Below are positions 44,681-52,422 of a DNA stretch of 64,000 nt, piece after piece. A program made the position numbers and the translations under genes. The stretch spans positions 62,001-126,000 of the forward strand of contig RAZE01000010.1 in assembly GCA_003611955.1 (NCBI GenBank). Direction: 5' to 3'. Every line of letters begins with the position of its first letter. Position 1 is the first letter of the stretch. Under the pieces are notes generated by a model. It saw only the letters and a program-made list of their open reading frames with translations, was not told the DNA's origin and searched no databases. The stretch comes from a bacterium 1XD8-76 (GTDB lineage Bacteria; Bacillota; Clostridia; Lachnospirales; Lachnospiraceae).

Positions 44681-45100
44681 GTGTTAAAGAAATCAACAGA
44701 ACAGACAAATACGAAGATCAGCAGTATCGTCGGCGCTGATATGGTAGTGGAAGGAAATATCAGAGCGAGAGAAACGGTGCGGATCGAGGGAAGCATTACC
44801 GGCAATGTGGAGACCGAAGGGGCGCTCATTATCAGCGCGACCGGTAAAGTGAAGGGAAATATCAAGGGCAGCAGCGTTGTGGTAGGCGGTGTGCTGGAGG
44901 GAGATCTCTCATCCACCGGAAAGACCGAAGTGATATCCACGGGCAAAGTGATCGGCAATATGCGCACAAAGAGTCTGATCGTGGACGAGAATGCAGTATT
45001 CCAGGGGCAGTGTATTATGAATACGGATGAGGTGTTTGCGCTGCCGGAATCGGAGGTTATGCAGCTCGAGGATAAGAAGGACAACAAAAAGATGAGATGA
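44681..45100 (+). CDS. Bactofilin (polymer-forming cytoskeletal protein)
   Basis: A 139-residue protein with the right-handed beta-helix repeat of bactofilins (IVGADMVVEGNIRA, VRIEGSITGNVETEG, KVKGNIKGSSVVVGG). Bactofilins polymerise without nucleotide at the membrane and place cell-wall enzymes. It begins with GTG at 44681 after AAGGAGG and directly follows the M23-like gene, so they form one operon closed by a strong terminator. Confidence 0.92.
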   Translation: MLKKSTEQTNTKISSIVGADMVVEGNIRARETVRIEGSITGNVETEGALIISATGKVKGNIKGSSVVVGGVLEGDLSSTGKTEVISTGKVIGNMRTKSLIVDENAVFQGQCIMNTDEVFALPESEVMQLEDKKDNKKMR

Positions 45101-45117
45101 AAAAAGCGAGAAAAGAT

Positions 45118-45148
45118 GTAACAGTTCAGTCTTCGGCTGGACTGTTAC
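45118..45148 (+). terminator. Rho-independent terminator after bactofilin
   Basis: GTAACAGTTCAG pairs with CTGGACTGTTAC (one G-U) around TCTTCGG, followed about ten bases later by TTTTTCTTT. Confidence 0.75.
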
Positions 45149-45192
45149 ATAAAACTGTTTTTCTTTCAAGTTTATTCTGAGAAATTTCAACT

Positions 45193-45825
45193 GTGCGCAT
45201 CGCACGATCGGCGGTTTCTGCCGGAATTACCAAATCATTTTACAAAATCATATATATTTTTATACCGCTTGACATTTTTAGGGAAAGTCAGCAAAATAAA
45301 AGTATAAAAAAGAAACTGGACGCATGGCTGACGCTGCTTTCTTTTGATGAGCCGGAGAAGATCATAGCGCTGATTGAAAAGTATCCGGAGTTTCGGAAAA
45401 TATATGAAGAGGGCTGTGAGATCTGCCGGAACACAGAGAGGGTGATGGAAATGTTCTCGAAAGAATTGTATGAGCTGGATAAGAATACAGTGCAGTATAT
45501 GATTGATGAGATGCAGGATACGATAGATGCCCAGAAAGAAACGCTTGGAAAACAGCGGACGGAGATAGATGCCCAGAAAGAAATGATCAATAAGATGGAG
45601 CAAGAGAAAGAAAAGATATTGAAAGAAAATGAAGAAGCGCAGAGAAAGAATCTGGCTCAAATGCAGATGGAGCGCGAAAATGCGATCATAGGAACAATAA
45701 ATCTTCTTCGGACGATGAATGTGCCGGAAGAGGAGATTATCCGACAGGTCTGTGGTCTGTATCGGATCGGTGAGGAGCAGGCAGAGAAATATTTTGACGA
45801 CGGGGATTTAGCTTCGGATAAATAA
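45193..45825 (+). pseudogene. 5'-truncated Rpn-family gene remnant
   Basis: The frame matches only the C-terminal part of Rpn/PD-(D/E)XK transposase-family proteins: KKLDAWLTLLSFDEPEKII, then a helical EICRNTERVMEMFSKELYEL and a long coiled coil (MIDEMQDTIDAQKETLGKQ repeated as DAQKEMINKM). The nuclease core is missing and the first 35 codons look like unrelated upstream sequence. No good ribosome site is seen. It marks the left edge of the second accessory region. Confidence 0.65.
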
Positions 45826-45960
45826 TGCAGGGGCAGTCGTGAAATATTATCGAAAAAATGTCAGGATATACAGTACAGTTTATTTATGTGATATCGAGTT
45901 GACAGATATGACAGATGTAATAAATGAAATAGAGTAATTAACATAATGAGTAGCTGGAAA

Positions 45961-46008
45961 GCGTTGCAAGGCCATTATTAGAGATGGTATTGCAACGCTT
46001 TTTTTATC
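45961..46008 (+). terminator. Strong Rho-independent terminator
   Basis: GCGTTGCAA pairs with TTGCAACGC, with an inner GCCAT/ATGGT stem, followed by TTTTTTT. It insulates the promoter just to the right. Confidence 0.85.
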
Positions 46009-46016
46009 CATAAAGT

Positions 46017-46083
46017 CAATTAAGGGTCAATACTGGTCAATTTAAGGTCAACATGTTCTCACCGGAGAAATTTATGATATAAT
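46017..46083 (+). promoter_or_regulatory. LytTR-type box A and promoter
   Basis: Two direct repeats CAATTAAGGGTCAA (46017) and CAATTTAAGGTCAA (46038), 21 bases apart, are followed by TATAAT at 46078. The first base of the second repeat lies exactly 40 bases before the -10 element, the same as in box B at 52321. The tandem half-site spacing of two helical turns is typical for LytTR regulators such as AgrA. The promoter points rightward into the antisense strand of the XRE gene and on to the regulator genes. Confidence 0.7.
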
Positions 46084-46418
46084 TAATCCGTAAACAGATG
46101 GCGGGCATACACCTCAATTATTTCGAGAATTAACTCCTGTTGAGACTCATCTAACTGCTCTAAGACAGTTACAATATCGGAAATGACCGGATTTTGAGAT
46201 GAGGATTGTTCAGGCAGGATATCATAAAGAATATAATCCAGGGTTACGCCTAAAATTTTGGAAAGATGATTCAGGGTCTTTAATGAAGTGGAGTTACGGC
46301 CTGTTTCGATCCGGCTGATTGCGCTGACAGATAATCCGCTGAGCTCAGCGAGAGTCTCCTGAGTTAAATGTTTTGCTTTTCTTGCCTGACAGATTCGTTT
46401 ACCAATATGTTCATCCAT
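46083..46418 (-). CDS. XRE-family transcriptional regulator
   Basis: A 111-residue protein with an N-terminal helix-turn-helix of the Cro/CI type (GKRICQARKAKHLTQETLAE, LSGLSVSAISRIETGRNST) and a C-terminal region that could dimerise. GGGAG precedes the ATG at 46418. It is transcribed against the neighbouring regulator genes, and the whole gene lies opposite the predicted transcript from box A. It may repress the lanthipeptide/secretion locus; that is inferred from position. Confidence 0.88.
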   Translation of the reverse strand: MDEHIGKRICQARKAKHLTQETLAELSGLSVSAISRIETGRNSTSLKTLNHLSKILGVTLDYILYDILPEQSSSQNPVISDIVTVLEQLDESQQELILEIIEVYARHLFTD

Positions 46419-46531
46419 TTTTTTCACTCCCTGATTCAGTCTATCAATTTAGGATGTGAAAGTGAAATGAATAATATGCCTGGTGATTTTATAAAAACGC
46501 GTATATTTAAAAAACAGGAGAGGCGCAAGAG

Positions 46532-47095
46532 GTGAAAATTCAGGAAAATGACATAATATCCATGGTTTACACATTGGAGATATTAAGCTGCAAAGGTCTG
46601 ACGATCCGGGAAACAGTACATAAAAGTCTTGTTCGGCTGAAAGAATGGTATGAACAGCTGGGAGAGAAGGCTTATCTTGAACTGGCGCTTTTACAGATAT
46701 GTGCTTTGTGTCAGATAGGACTGGCTCAGGAGGAGGATGAGGGGTTGTACAGAGAATTATGTGCGCTGGCGGATACCAACATGGAAGCTCTGATGGAAAA
46801 TTGCACCGAAATCTCAAAACATATTAAAATAAGCCGTCAGGGAATATGCAGGCTGATCGGGAAATGGATGCCCAACAAAAACAATCCCATGACAAAATCG
46901 GAAGTTGTGGACGACATTATTGACAAGCTTATGAACCGAAAGACAGGGCAGTATTACTATCATTACAGGAAAAGCCGGTGCGGAGACAGTCATTCGGAGA
47001 TTGCGAAGAAGGATCTGTATAAGCTGGTGATCAATGGGGATGAGAGTTTTTTTTTGGATCTGAAGAAATTTCGTATTTACACTTTTGAGATTTAA
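46532..47095 (+). CDS. Hypothetical protein upstream of LytTR regulator
   Basis: A 187-residue soluble, helix-rich protein that I do not recognise. The first 85 residues look like two or three helical hairpins (LEILSCKGLTIRETVHKSL, LKEWYEQLGEKAYLELALLQ), the centre has a helix-turn-helix-like HIKISRQGICRLIGKWM, and the end is basic. It has no membrane segments, so it is not an AgrB-like processing enzyme. The start is a GTG at 46532 with AGGAG upstream. The response regulator begins 31 bases later, suggesting one operon. Confidence 0.65.
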   Translation: MKIQENDIISMVYTLEILSCKGLTIRETVHKSLVRLKEWYEQLGEKAYLELALLQICALCQIGLAQEEDEGLYRELCALADTNMEALMENCTEISKHIKISRQGICRLIGKWMPNKNNPMTKSEVVDDIIDKLMNRKTGQYYYHYRKSRCGDSHSEIAKKDLYKLVINGDESFFLDLKKFRIYTFEI

Positions 47096-47126
47096 AAATA
47101 ACAAAGGATAAGGATAAAGTAAAAAG

Positions 47127-47840
47127 ATGGTTAGTATTGCAGTCCTGGACGACGAGGCAGTCTACGTTGACCGCGTCAAAAAAATCACGGAAGCATGTAT
47201 GAAACAGATGAATGCGCAGTATGGGTTTCGCAGCTATGAAAAGGCGCAGGATATTTTAGAAGACCTGAAAAACGGAATATATTATGACCTGTATTTACTT
47301 GATGTGCAGCTGGCGGACATAAACGGACTGGAAGTGGCAAGGCAGATACGCAGAAGATATGAAGAGCCGGTATTGATCTATATTACCAACTACGTGGACT
47401 ATGCGGTGGAGGCGTTTGAGGTAAATGCATTTCGTTATATTACCAAACAGATGCTGGAGGAGAAACTTCCCCAGGCGTATCAGGCTATGAATATTTTGCT
47501 GAAAGAGAAAAAAGTCTCCGAGCGGTTTTATAAAATAGAGAGATATGGAAGTTTGACTAAGATATTTTACAGCGATATCTTTTACCTGAAAAAGGATGAA
47601 AAATATGTAATTTTTGTGCACAAAGGCGGAAAAAGCCGGGTTCGATCAACGATGAAAGATATGCTGGAGAAGCTGCAGGATAAAAGATTTATGGTGATAG
47701 ACCGCAGTTATTCGGTAAATATTGATCATGTGCAGGCAGTAAAAAACCATGAAATTTACATTAAAAACGGGGATATACTCCCTGTGAGTAAACCCAAATG
47801 GCCTTATGTCAGGAATACTTTAATGAATGGTGGATTATGA
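47127..47840 (+). CDS. LytTR response regulator (AgrA-like)
   Basis: A 237-residue regulator. The receiver domain carries LDDE and the phosphoacceptor aspartate in YLLDVQLADINGLE; the C-terminal LytTR DNA-binding domain spans about 135-235 (KIFYSDIFYLKKDEKYVIF, DKRFMVIDRSYSVNIDHV). LytTR regulators bind tandem direct repeats upstream of promoters; two such boxes are seen at 46017 and 52321. It overlaps the kinase gene by four bases (ATGA), so the two are coupled. Confidence 0.92.
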   Translation: MVSIAVLDDEAVYVDRVKKITEACMKQMNAQYGFRSYEKAQDILEDLKNGIYYDLYLLDVQLADINGLEVARQIRRRYEEPVLIYITNYVDYAVEAFEVNAFRYITKQMLEEKLPQAYQAMNILLKEKKVSERFYKIERYGSLTKIFYSDIFYLKKDEKYVIFVHKGGKSRVRSTMKDMLEKLQDKRFMVIDRSYSVNIDHVQAVKNHEIYIKNGDILPVSKPKWPYVRNTLMNGGL

Positions 47841-49159
47841 TCTTACAGATATATTATGCGTTGTTGCAGGTGGCAGAAGTACTTCTGGGAGCGTGGATAT
47901 TACATAACATATACCCGGAGTTCAGGAAAGACAGCAGATGGCGGCGGGGAGTTTTTATTTTGAGCTGCCTTGCGCTGAGTATAATCTATGCGGGGAATGC
48001 CAGAGATTCTTTTATTTCCACTATATTTATTTTACTTTTTTCAGTGCTTTTTTCAGTAATATACTGTTGTTGCTTTAAGGCAGGATTTTTCCGATGTTTT
48101 CTTGTTGAAATATTGTATTTGATCAGCATGTCGCTTTTGAAACTTCCGGTTCTGATTTTGGAGTGTATCGTGTCCGGGAAATCGGTATCAGAGATAAACC
48201 GGGGAGGCCGCACGATGACGGAATGCGTCTGGTGCACGATCCTGATATTGTCTGTCATGTATGCGGCAAAGAGAAAAAAATTTTTTGATTATTATAAGAG
48301 ATCCGTAAAACTGCTGGTACATCAGGAGACAGGACTGATTCTGACATTAACGGGGATTTTGTGGTTTCTTCTTGGATATGGCATGCGGATCGGAAAGACG
48401 CGTTTCTATACGTTAGACTTTATTTTCAGCGTCGTCCTGATTTTCGGCATATTCCTTTGTCTGCATTACCTGATACTCCGGGTGGCATACCATGAAGCGC
48501 AGCTGGATAAGGACTGTCTGGAGATCTCGCAGGAGATGCTCAGGAAGCAGAACAGTGAACTCCATGAGATGTACCGGAAAAACAGTGGACATCTCCATAA
48601 ACATCGTCACACCATAGAATATCTGTACTACTGTATGAGACAGAAGAAGTACAAAGAGGCGGAAGAGTTTCTCCTCAAAAATTGCAGTGAGCTGAAGAAA
48701 GGAAATCAGCGGGTATGGACAGGACTTCCCTTTCTGGATTTTTTAATCAACTATAAAAAGCAGATGATTGACGAAAAGGGTATCGTGTTCCGGTTGGAGC
48801 TGGATGTTTACGAGTATCCCTTTGAGGAGTCGGAGTTCGGTATTTTGCTGGGAAATCTTTTGGACAATGCCGTCGAGGCATGCGAAAAATGTAAGCCCGG
48901 TGAGAGAGAAATATATTTGAAGATTTGGAATCTCAGGAATATGTTCCTGCTGAAGCTCATTAACAGCAGTTCCAAAATCCCTGAGCGCAGGGGGGAACAG
49001 TTTTTGACGGACAAAGCGGATAAATATGCGCACGGAATGGGGGTGAAACAGGTCAGACGTATCGTGGAAAAATACGGCGGCGATATCAGCTTTCGATACG
49101 GCGGGGGGCATTTTGAGACAAATATCATTGTATCTGATGTGAAGGAGGATAAAGGATGA
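47837..49159 (+). CDS. AgrC-like sensor histidine kinase (GHKL)
   Basis: A 440-residue kinase with six or seven membrane helices in the first 220 residues and a cytoplasmic GHKL domain. The phosphorylation histidine is probably in HLHKHRHTIEYLYY; the ATPase shows LLGNLLDNAVEAC and HGMGVKQVRRIVEKYGG. Kinases of this layout sense small secreted peptides. The start at 47837 overlaps the regulator stop, and the stop at 49159 in turn overlaps the start of the lanthipeptide precursor gene, so sensor and possible signal are translated together. Confidence 0.88.
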   Translation: MILQIYYALLQVAEVLLGAWILHNIYPEFRKDSRWRRGVFILSCLALSIIYAGNARDSFISTIFILLFSVLFSVIYCCCFKAGFFRCFLVEILYLISMSLLKLPVLILECIVSGKSVSEINRGGRTMTECVWCTILILSVMYAAKRKKFFDYYKRSVKLLVHQETGLILTLTGILWFLLGYGMRIGKTRFYTLDFIFSVVLIFGIFLCLHYLILRVAYHEAQLDKDCLEISQEMLRKQNSELHEMYRKNSGHLHKHRHTIEYLYYCMRQKKYKEAEEFLLKNCSELKKGNQRVWTGLPFLDFLINYKKQMIDEKGIVFRLELDVYEYPFEESEFGILLGNLLDNAVEACEKCKPGEREIYLKIWNLRNMFLLKLINSSSKIPERRGEQFLTDKADKYAHGMGVKQVRRIVEKYGGDISFRYGGGHFETNIIVSDVKEDKG

Positions 49160-49296
49160 ATACGGAATTAAGAGTGGATAAGGATCTGTTGACGGAGATT
49201 CAGGAAGCGGATAAGGTCAGCAGAAAGACGGAGGAGGCTGTAACTTACACGGTCACTTACGATTATGGCGGTTTTCTCAGCATTATCTGCTGCTGA
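49156..49296 (+). CDS. Lanthipeptide precursor peptide (class II)
   Basis: A 46-residue peptide, too short for ordinary gene calling. The first 27 residues are acidic and leader-like (MNTELRVDKDLLTEIQ...), and the last part is rich in Thr, Ser and Tyr and ends GGFLSIICC, providing two cysteines and several Thr/Ser for lanthionine rings. It overlaps the kinase stop (ATGA) after AAGGAGGATAAAGG and lies 84 bases before a lanM gene. No clear double-glycine cleavage site is present before the core, and no LanT peptidase is in the window. Ending in CC recalls the lacticin 481 group, but the core is much shorter. Confidence 0.82.
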   Translation: MNTELRVDKDLLTEIQEADKVSRKTEEAVTYTVTYDYGGFLSIICC

Positions 49297-49332
49297 TCCC
49301 AAATTTTAGGACATACATGGTGAATGACTCAG

Positions 49333-49364
49333 GTATGCTCTCTGCGGAGAGCATACTATTTTTG
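49333..49364 (+). terminator. Hairpin attenuator between precursor and lanM
   Basis: A perfect 10-bp stem GTATGCTCTC/GAGAGCATAC with a TGCG loop is followed by TATTTTTG. Placed between precursor and enzyme genes, it would give many precursor transcripts and fewer lanM transcripts. Confidence 0.8.
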
Positions 49365-49379
49365 TATAAAGGAGCCTAA

Positions 49380-52295
49380 ATGAACTACAGACAGGAAATT
49401 CAGAGAAACAGAGAATACTGGGATGCCGTCCTGGGGGAAAGAATCTGTGCAAAGATTCTTGCGGAAGGCTTTCCTGACGAAAGGGAAGATTCGGATATAT
49501 GTCAGGAGGAGCCGGAGGCCCTGAGAGCACGCTGCGAACAGCTCATGCAGGAGGAAACGGGATGGGGAAGGTATCCCTCCGAGGGGATATTCGGGAATTT
49601 TTATTGCTTTTTCGGAAGGCTTGCGGTTGAGTATGCAGGGAAAATCAAAGGGATCAGCGAAGACAACCTTAAAAGTGCGATTCTTGAAAACTACTATCGC
49701 TCCGTAGTGTGGATCCCCATGCGTGTGCTGATCAGAGAGATACATTTCTGCAAGGAAAAAGAGATGCTTCGGGGGGCGGATGCCAAAGAAGAGTATCGGG
49801 ACTACCAGGAGAGATTTTTGAACAACCGCCTCTATATCAGAAAGCTGTGTGAACAATATCCTGAGATGAGACGCCTGCTGCTGCACAGGATCGTGACGGT
49901 GACCGGACAGATCAGGAATATTCTTCTCAGAATGACAGCGGATTTTGATGATATCAATGCCCGTATTTTTCCGGGGACGGCATTCCGGGAAGCGATAAAA
50001 ATAGAGTGCGGTCTGTCGGACGCCCATGACGGAGGGCAGACCGTGGCTAAAGTACTGCTGGACAATGGGAAGATACTTTTTTATAAACCCCGCAATGTAG
50101 AAAAAGATATTTACTTTATGGATATGTATGGAAAGTTCTGCGGGCGGGCAGGTCTCTCCTTTCAGGGAATCCGGATTCTGGCGCGGGGAGATTACGGCTG
50201 GGAATCATGCGCTGTGCAGCGTCCCTGCGGGAACGAAGCGGAGGTAAGCAGATATTTTAAGCGGATGGGAGTTCTGCTTTTTCTGTGCCGGCTTTTGGAC
50301 ATGAGTGACATGCACGAGGAAAACATTGTGGCGATGGGAGAATATCCCATACCGGTCGATCTGGAGACGCTGCCGGGATGTCCGGATTATTCCGACTGGA
50401 AAGATGCGGAACAGATGATACGGGAGGAATTGAAACGTTCGGTGCTGAGTACCGGTATTCTGCCTGTTGCTGCATGGGGAAATAATGGAAAGGGAGTTAT
50501 TTTAAATGCGCTTCACAGAGGAGAGACCATAAAGGCGCCGTTTAAGGTTCCGGTAATCTGTGAACCGGAAAGTTCGGAAATACATATAGCTTACCGGTAT
50601 GGGGAGAAGGAGCTTTCCGGGAGTCTGCCTGTCTGCAAAGGGCATATGGCGGATCCCACGTTCTGTGTGGCGGAAATTACAGAAGGATTTCGGCAGGCGT
50701 ATGAGTATTTTTTGGAGGAAAGAGAGCAGATTGCAGAAGACTTTGCTCCGGTGTTTTCGGGAAAAAGTCGTTGTATGATACGCCACACTCAGCAATATCA
50801 GATGTATCTGCGCACTTCCTTTTATCCGGAATTTTTGGAATGCGGAATGCGGCGTAGATTGTTTCTGCACATTCTGGATAAAGACCAGAGTGATGAGGAG
50901 CTGGCAAAACAGGAGAGAGAGGCGCTGTACCGGATGGATATCCCCGTTTTTTATCAGAGAGCGGCGTATGAGAGCTGGAAAAAGAAACGGAGTGAGTACT
51001 GTGCGGATGATCTGGAAAAGCAGGTTTCGCTGATCGAACTCTCCCTCGGGACACTGGAGAAACGTAAATTTGTCCGTCTCAAAAAGGAGTCCCCGGATAT
51101 TACGGACCAGAATATATTCTGGAAAGAGCGGGTGGAAAGACAGGTCAGAAGAATCGCTGATAAAGTATGCGGTATGGCACATGTGACAGAGGGGGGAGAT
51201 ATAGGTTTTTGGGAGCCCTGTGTGGAGGAGAACGGAAATTTCAGGATCGCCCCGGCCGGGATCAGTCTGTATGAGGGACTTGGCGGCATAGCGGTATTTC
51301 TGGCGGAAGTGATCCGGGAGTATCCGGAGAACAGGTACCACTACATCTTTGAGCTGACAGTAAAGAAACTTATTCATTATACCGAAGAGGCGGGAGAAAA
51401 AACGCCGGAGAAAAAAACTGTTTCCGGCGGGGCTTTGCTGGGGGAGGGTTCCGTTATTTTTACGTATATTCTTCTCCATGAGACCACCGGGGAAAAGAGA
51501 TTTCTGGCGGAGGCGGAGAGACATGCGGAGCTTACGGAAATGTACCTTGAGGCGGAATGCTGTATGGATTATCTCTCGGGGCTCTCCGGCATCATTGCAG
51601 TTTGGACAAAACTCTACAGATCGACAAAAAAGAGACGATATCTGGAAACTGCCGTCAGGGCAGGGGAGAAAGTCTGGGAGTGCTGTGAGAGGACAGGTTC
51701 CGGAGCCGGGTGGACGGGGACGGGGAAAGTGCCGCTTGCGGGAATGGCTCATGGAAACAGCGGGCTGCTTCTGGCATTTGCCTGTCTTCTGGAAATAACA
51801 CAGGATTCACGGTATAGAGAAAGAATAGGAGAGCTTCTGGTGTATGAGGACAGTCTGTATGAGAACGGCAATTGGAAAGATCTGCGGCATCCGGGGGGAT
51901 TGAGGCTGTGCAACAACGCATGGTGTCATGGCGCTACCGGTATTCTGCTTTCCAGATCAAAATTAAAACAGTGCGGCTGTCCGGAGTTCTCAGATGCAAC
52001 AGAGCGTGATCTGGAACGCTGCAGGCGGATTTTTTTGGAGGACATGGAGGCCGAGGAACTCTGCCTGTGCCATGGACTGTCGGGAAACTACCTCGTATTG
52101 GGACAGTATCTGAGGACAGTGACAGACCCTGAGCTGGAACGAGAGCAGATTGCTCTTGGCAGACGGATCGTGGAACGATTGGAGAAAGAAGAACTGTCCG
52201 CGCGGGAGAGATATAACCCTTCGCTGATGACGGGAATAACCGGTATCGGGTATGCGCTGTGTGATGGCAGCCCGAGGGTGAATCTTCTCGGATAA
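49380..52295 (+). CDS. lanM: Class II lanthipeptide synthetase LanM
   Basis: A 971-residue bifunctional enzyme. The N-terminal dehydratase domain shows ILFYKPRNVEKD, SDMHEENIVA and PVDLETLPG, the kinase-like residues that phosphorylate and eliminate Ser/Thr. The C-terminal LanC-like cyclase shows LAGMAHGNSG, the first zinc Cys/His in NNAWCHGATG and the second CHG in LCLCHGLSGN. It dehydrates the 46-residue precursor and closes thioether rings. Start at 49380 follows GGAGCC. No lanT or immunity genes follow; the next gene begins a type VII secretion-like cluster under its own LytTR box. Confidence 0.95.
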   Translation: MNYRQEIQRNREYWDAVLGERICAKILAEGFPDEREDSDICQEEPEALRARCEQLMQEETGWGRYPSEGIFGNFYCFFGRLAVEYAGKIKGISEDNLKSAILENYYRSVVWIPMRVLIREIHFCKEKEMLRGADAKEEYRDYQERFLNNRLYIRKLCEQYPEMRRLLLHRIVTVTGQIRNILLRMTADFDDINARIFPGTAFREAIKIECGLSDAHDGGQTVAKVLLDNGKILFYKPRNVEKDIYFMDMYGKFCGRAGLSFQGIRILARGDYGWESCAVQRPCGNEAEVSRYFKRMGVLLFLCRLLDMSDMHEENIVAMGEYPIPVDLETLPGCPDYSDWKDAEQMIREELKRSVLSTGILPVAAWGNNGKGVILNALHRGETIKAPFKVPVICEPESSEIHIAYRYGEKELSGSLPVCKGHMADPTFCVAEITEGFRQAYEYFLEEREQIAEDFAPVFSGKSRCMIRHTQQYQMYLRTSFYPEFLECGMRRRLFLHILDKDQSDEELAKQEREALYRMDIPVFYQRAAYESWKKKRSEYCADDLEKQVSLIELSLGTLEKRKFVRLKKESPDITDQNIFWKERVERQVRRIADKVCGMAHVTEGGDIGFWEPCVEENGNFRIAPAGISLYEGLGGIAVFLAEVIREYPENRYHYIFELTVKKLIHYTEEAGEKTPEKKTVSGGALLGEGSVIFTYILLHETTGEKRFLAEAERHAELTEMYLEAECCMDYLSGLSGIIAVWTKLYRSTKKRRYLETAVRAGEKVWECCERTGSGAGWTGTGKVPLAGMAHGNSGLLLAFACLLEITQDSRYRERIGELLVYEDSLYENGNWKDLRHPGGLRLCNNAWCHGATGILLSRSKLKQCGCPEFSDATERDLERCRRIFLEDMEAEELCLCHGLSGNYLVLGQYLRTVTDPELEREQIALGRRIVERLEKEELSARERYNPSLMTGITGIGYALCDGSPRVNLLG

Positions 52296-52320
52296 GATAT
52301 AAAAATTCGGCAAAAACAGA

Positions 52321-52386
52321 CAATTAAGGGTCAACATTTTCAATTAAAGGTCAAAATATTGAAATTTATTTTCAGTTTGCTATCAT
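52321..52386 (+). promoter_or_regulatory. LytTR-type box B and promoter
   Basis: Direct repeats CAATTAAGGGTCAA (52321) and CAATTAAAGGTCAA (52341), 20 bases apart, with a TATCAT -10 element at 52381, exactly 40 bases after the second repeat starts. The match in sequence and spacing to box A indicates the same regulator. It drives the secretion/toxin cluster. Confidence 0.72.
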
Positions 52387-52422
52387 GATGGTGATTGGAA
52401 TTAAGTCTAACATTCGGAAAGT

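Noticed and set aside
45839-45937. 32-residue GTG-started frame after the Rpn remnant
   Set aside because: No ribosome site and no family; probably chance or the tail of the remnant.
46532-47095. AgrB-type peptide-processing enzyme
   Set aside because: The position would fit, but the protein has no membrane helices and lacks the conserved His/Cys of AgrB.
50502-51752. 416-residue minus-strand frame opposite lanM
   Set aside because: LanM on the plus strand has all family motifs across this stretch; the opposite frame resembles nothing and is a shadow.
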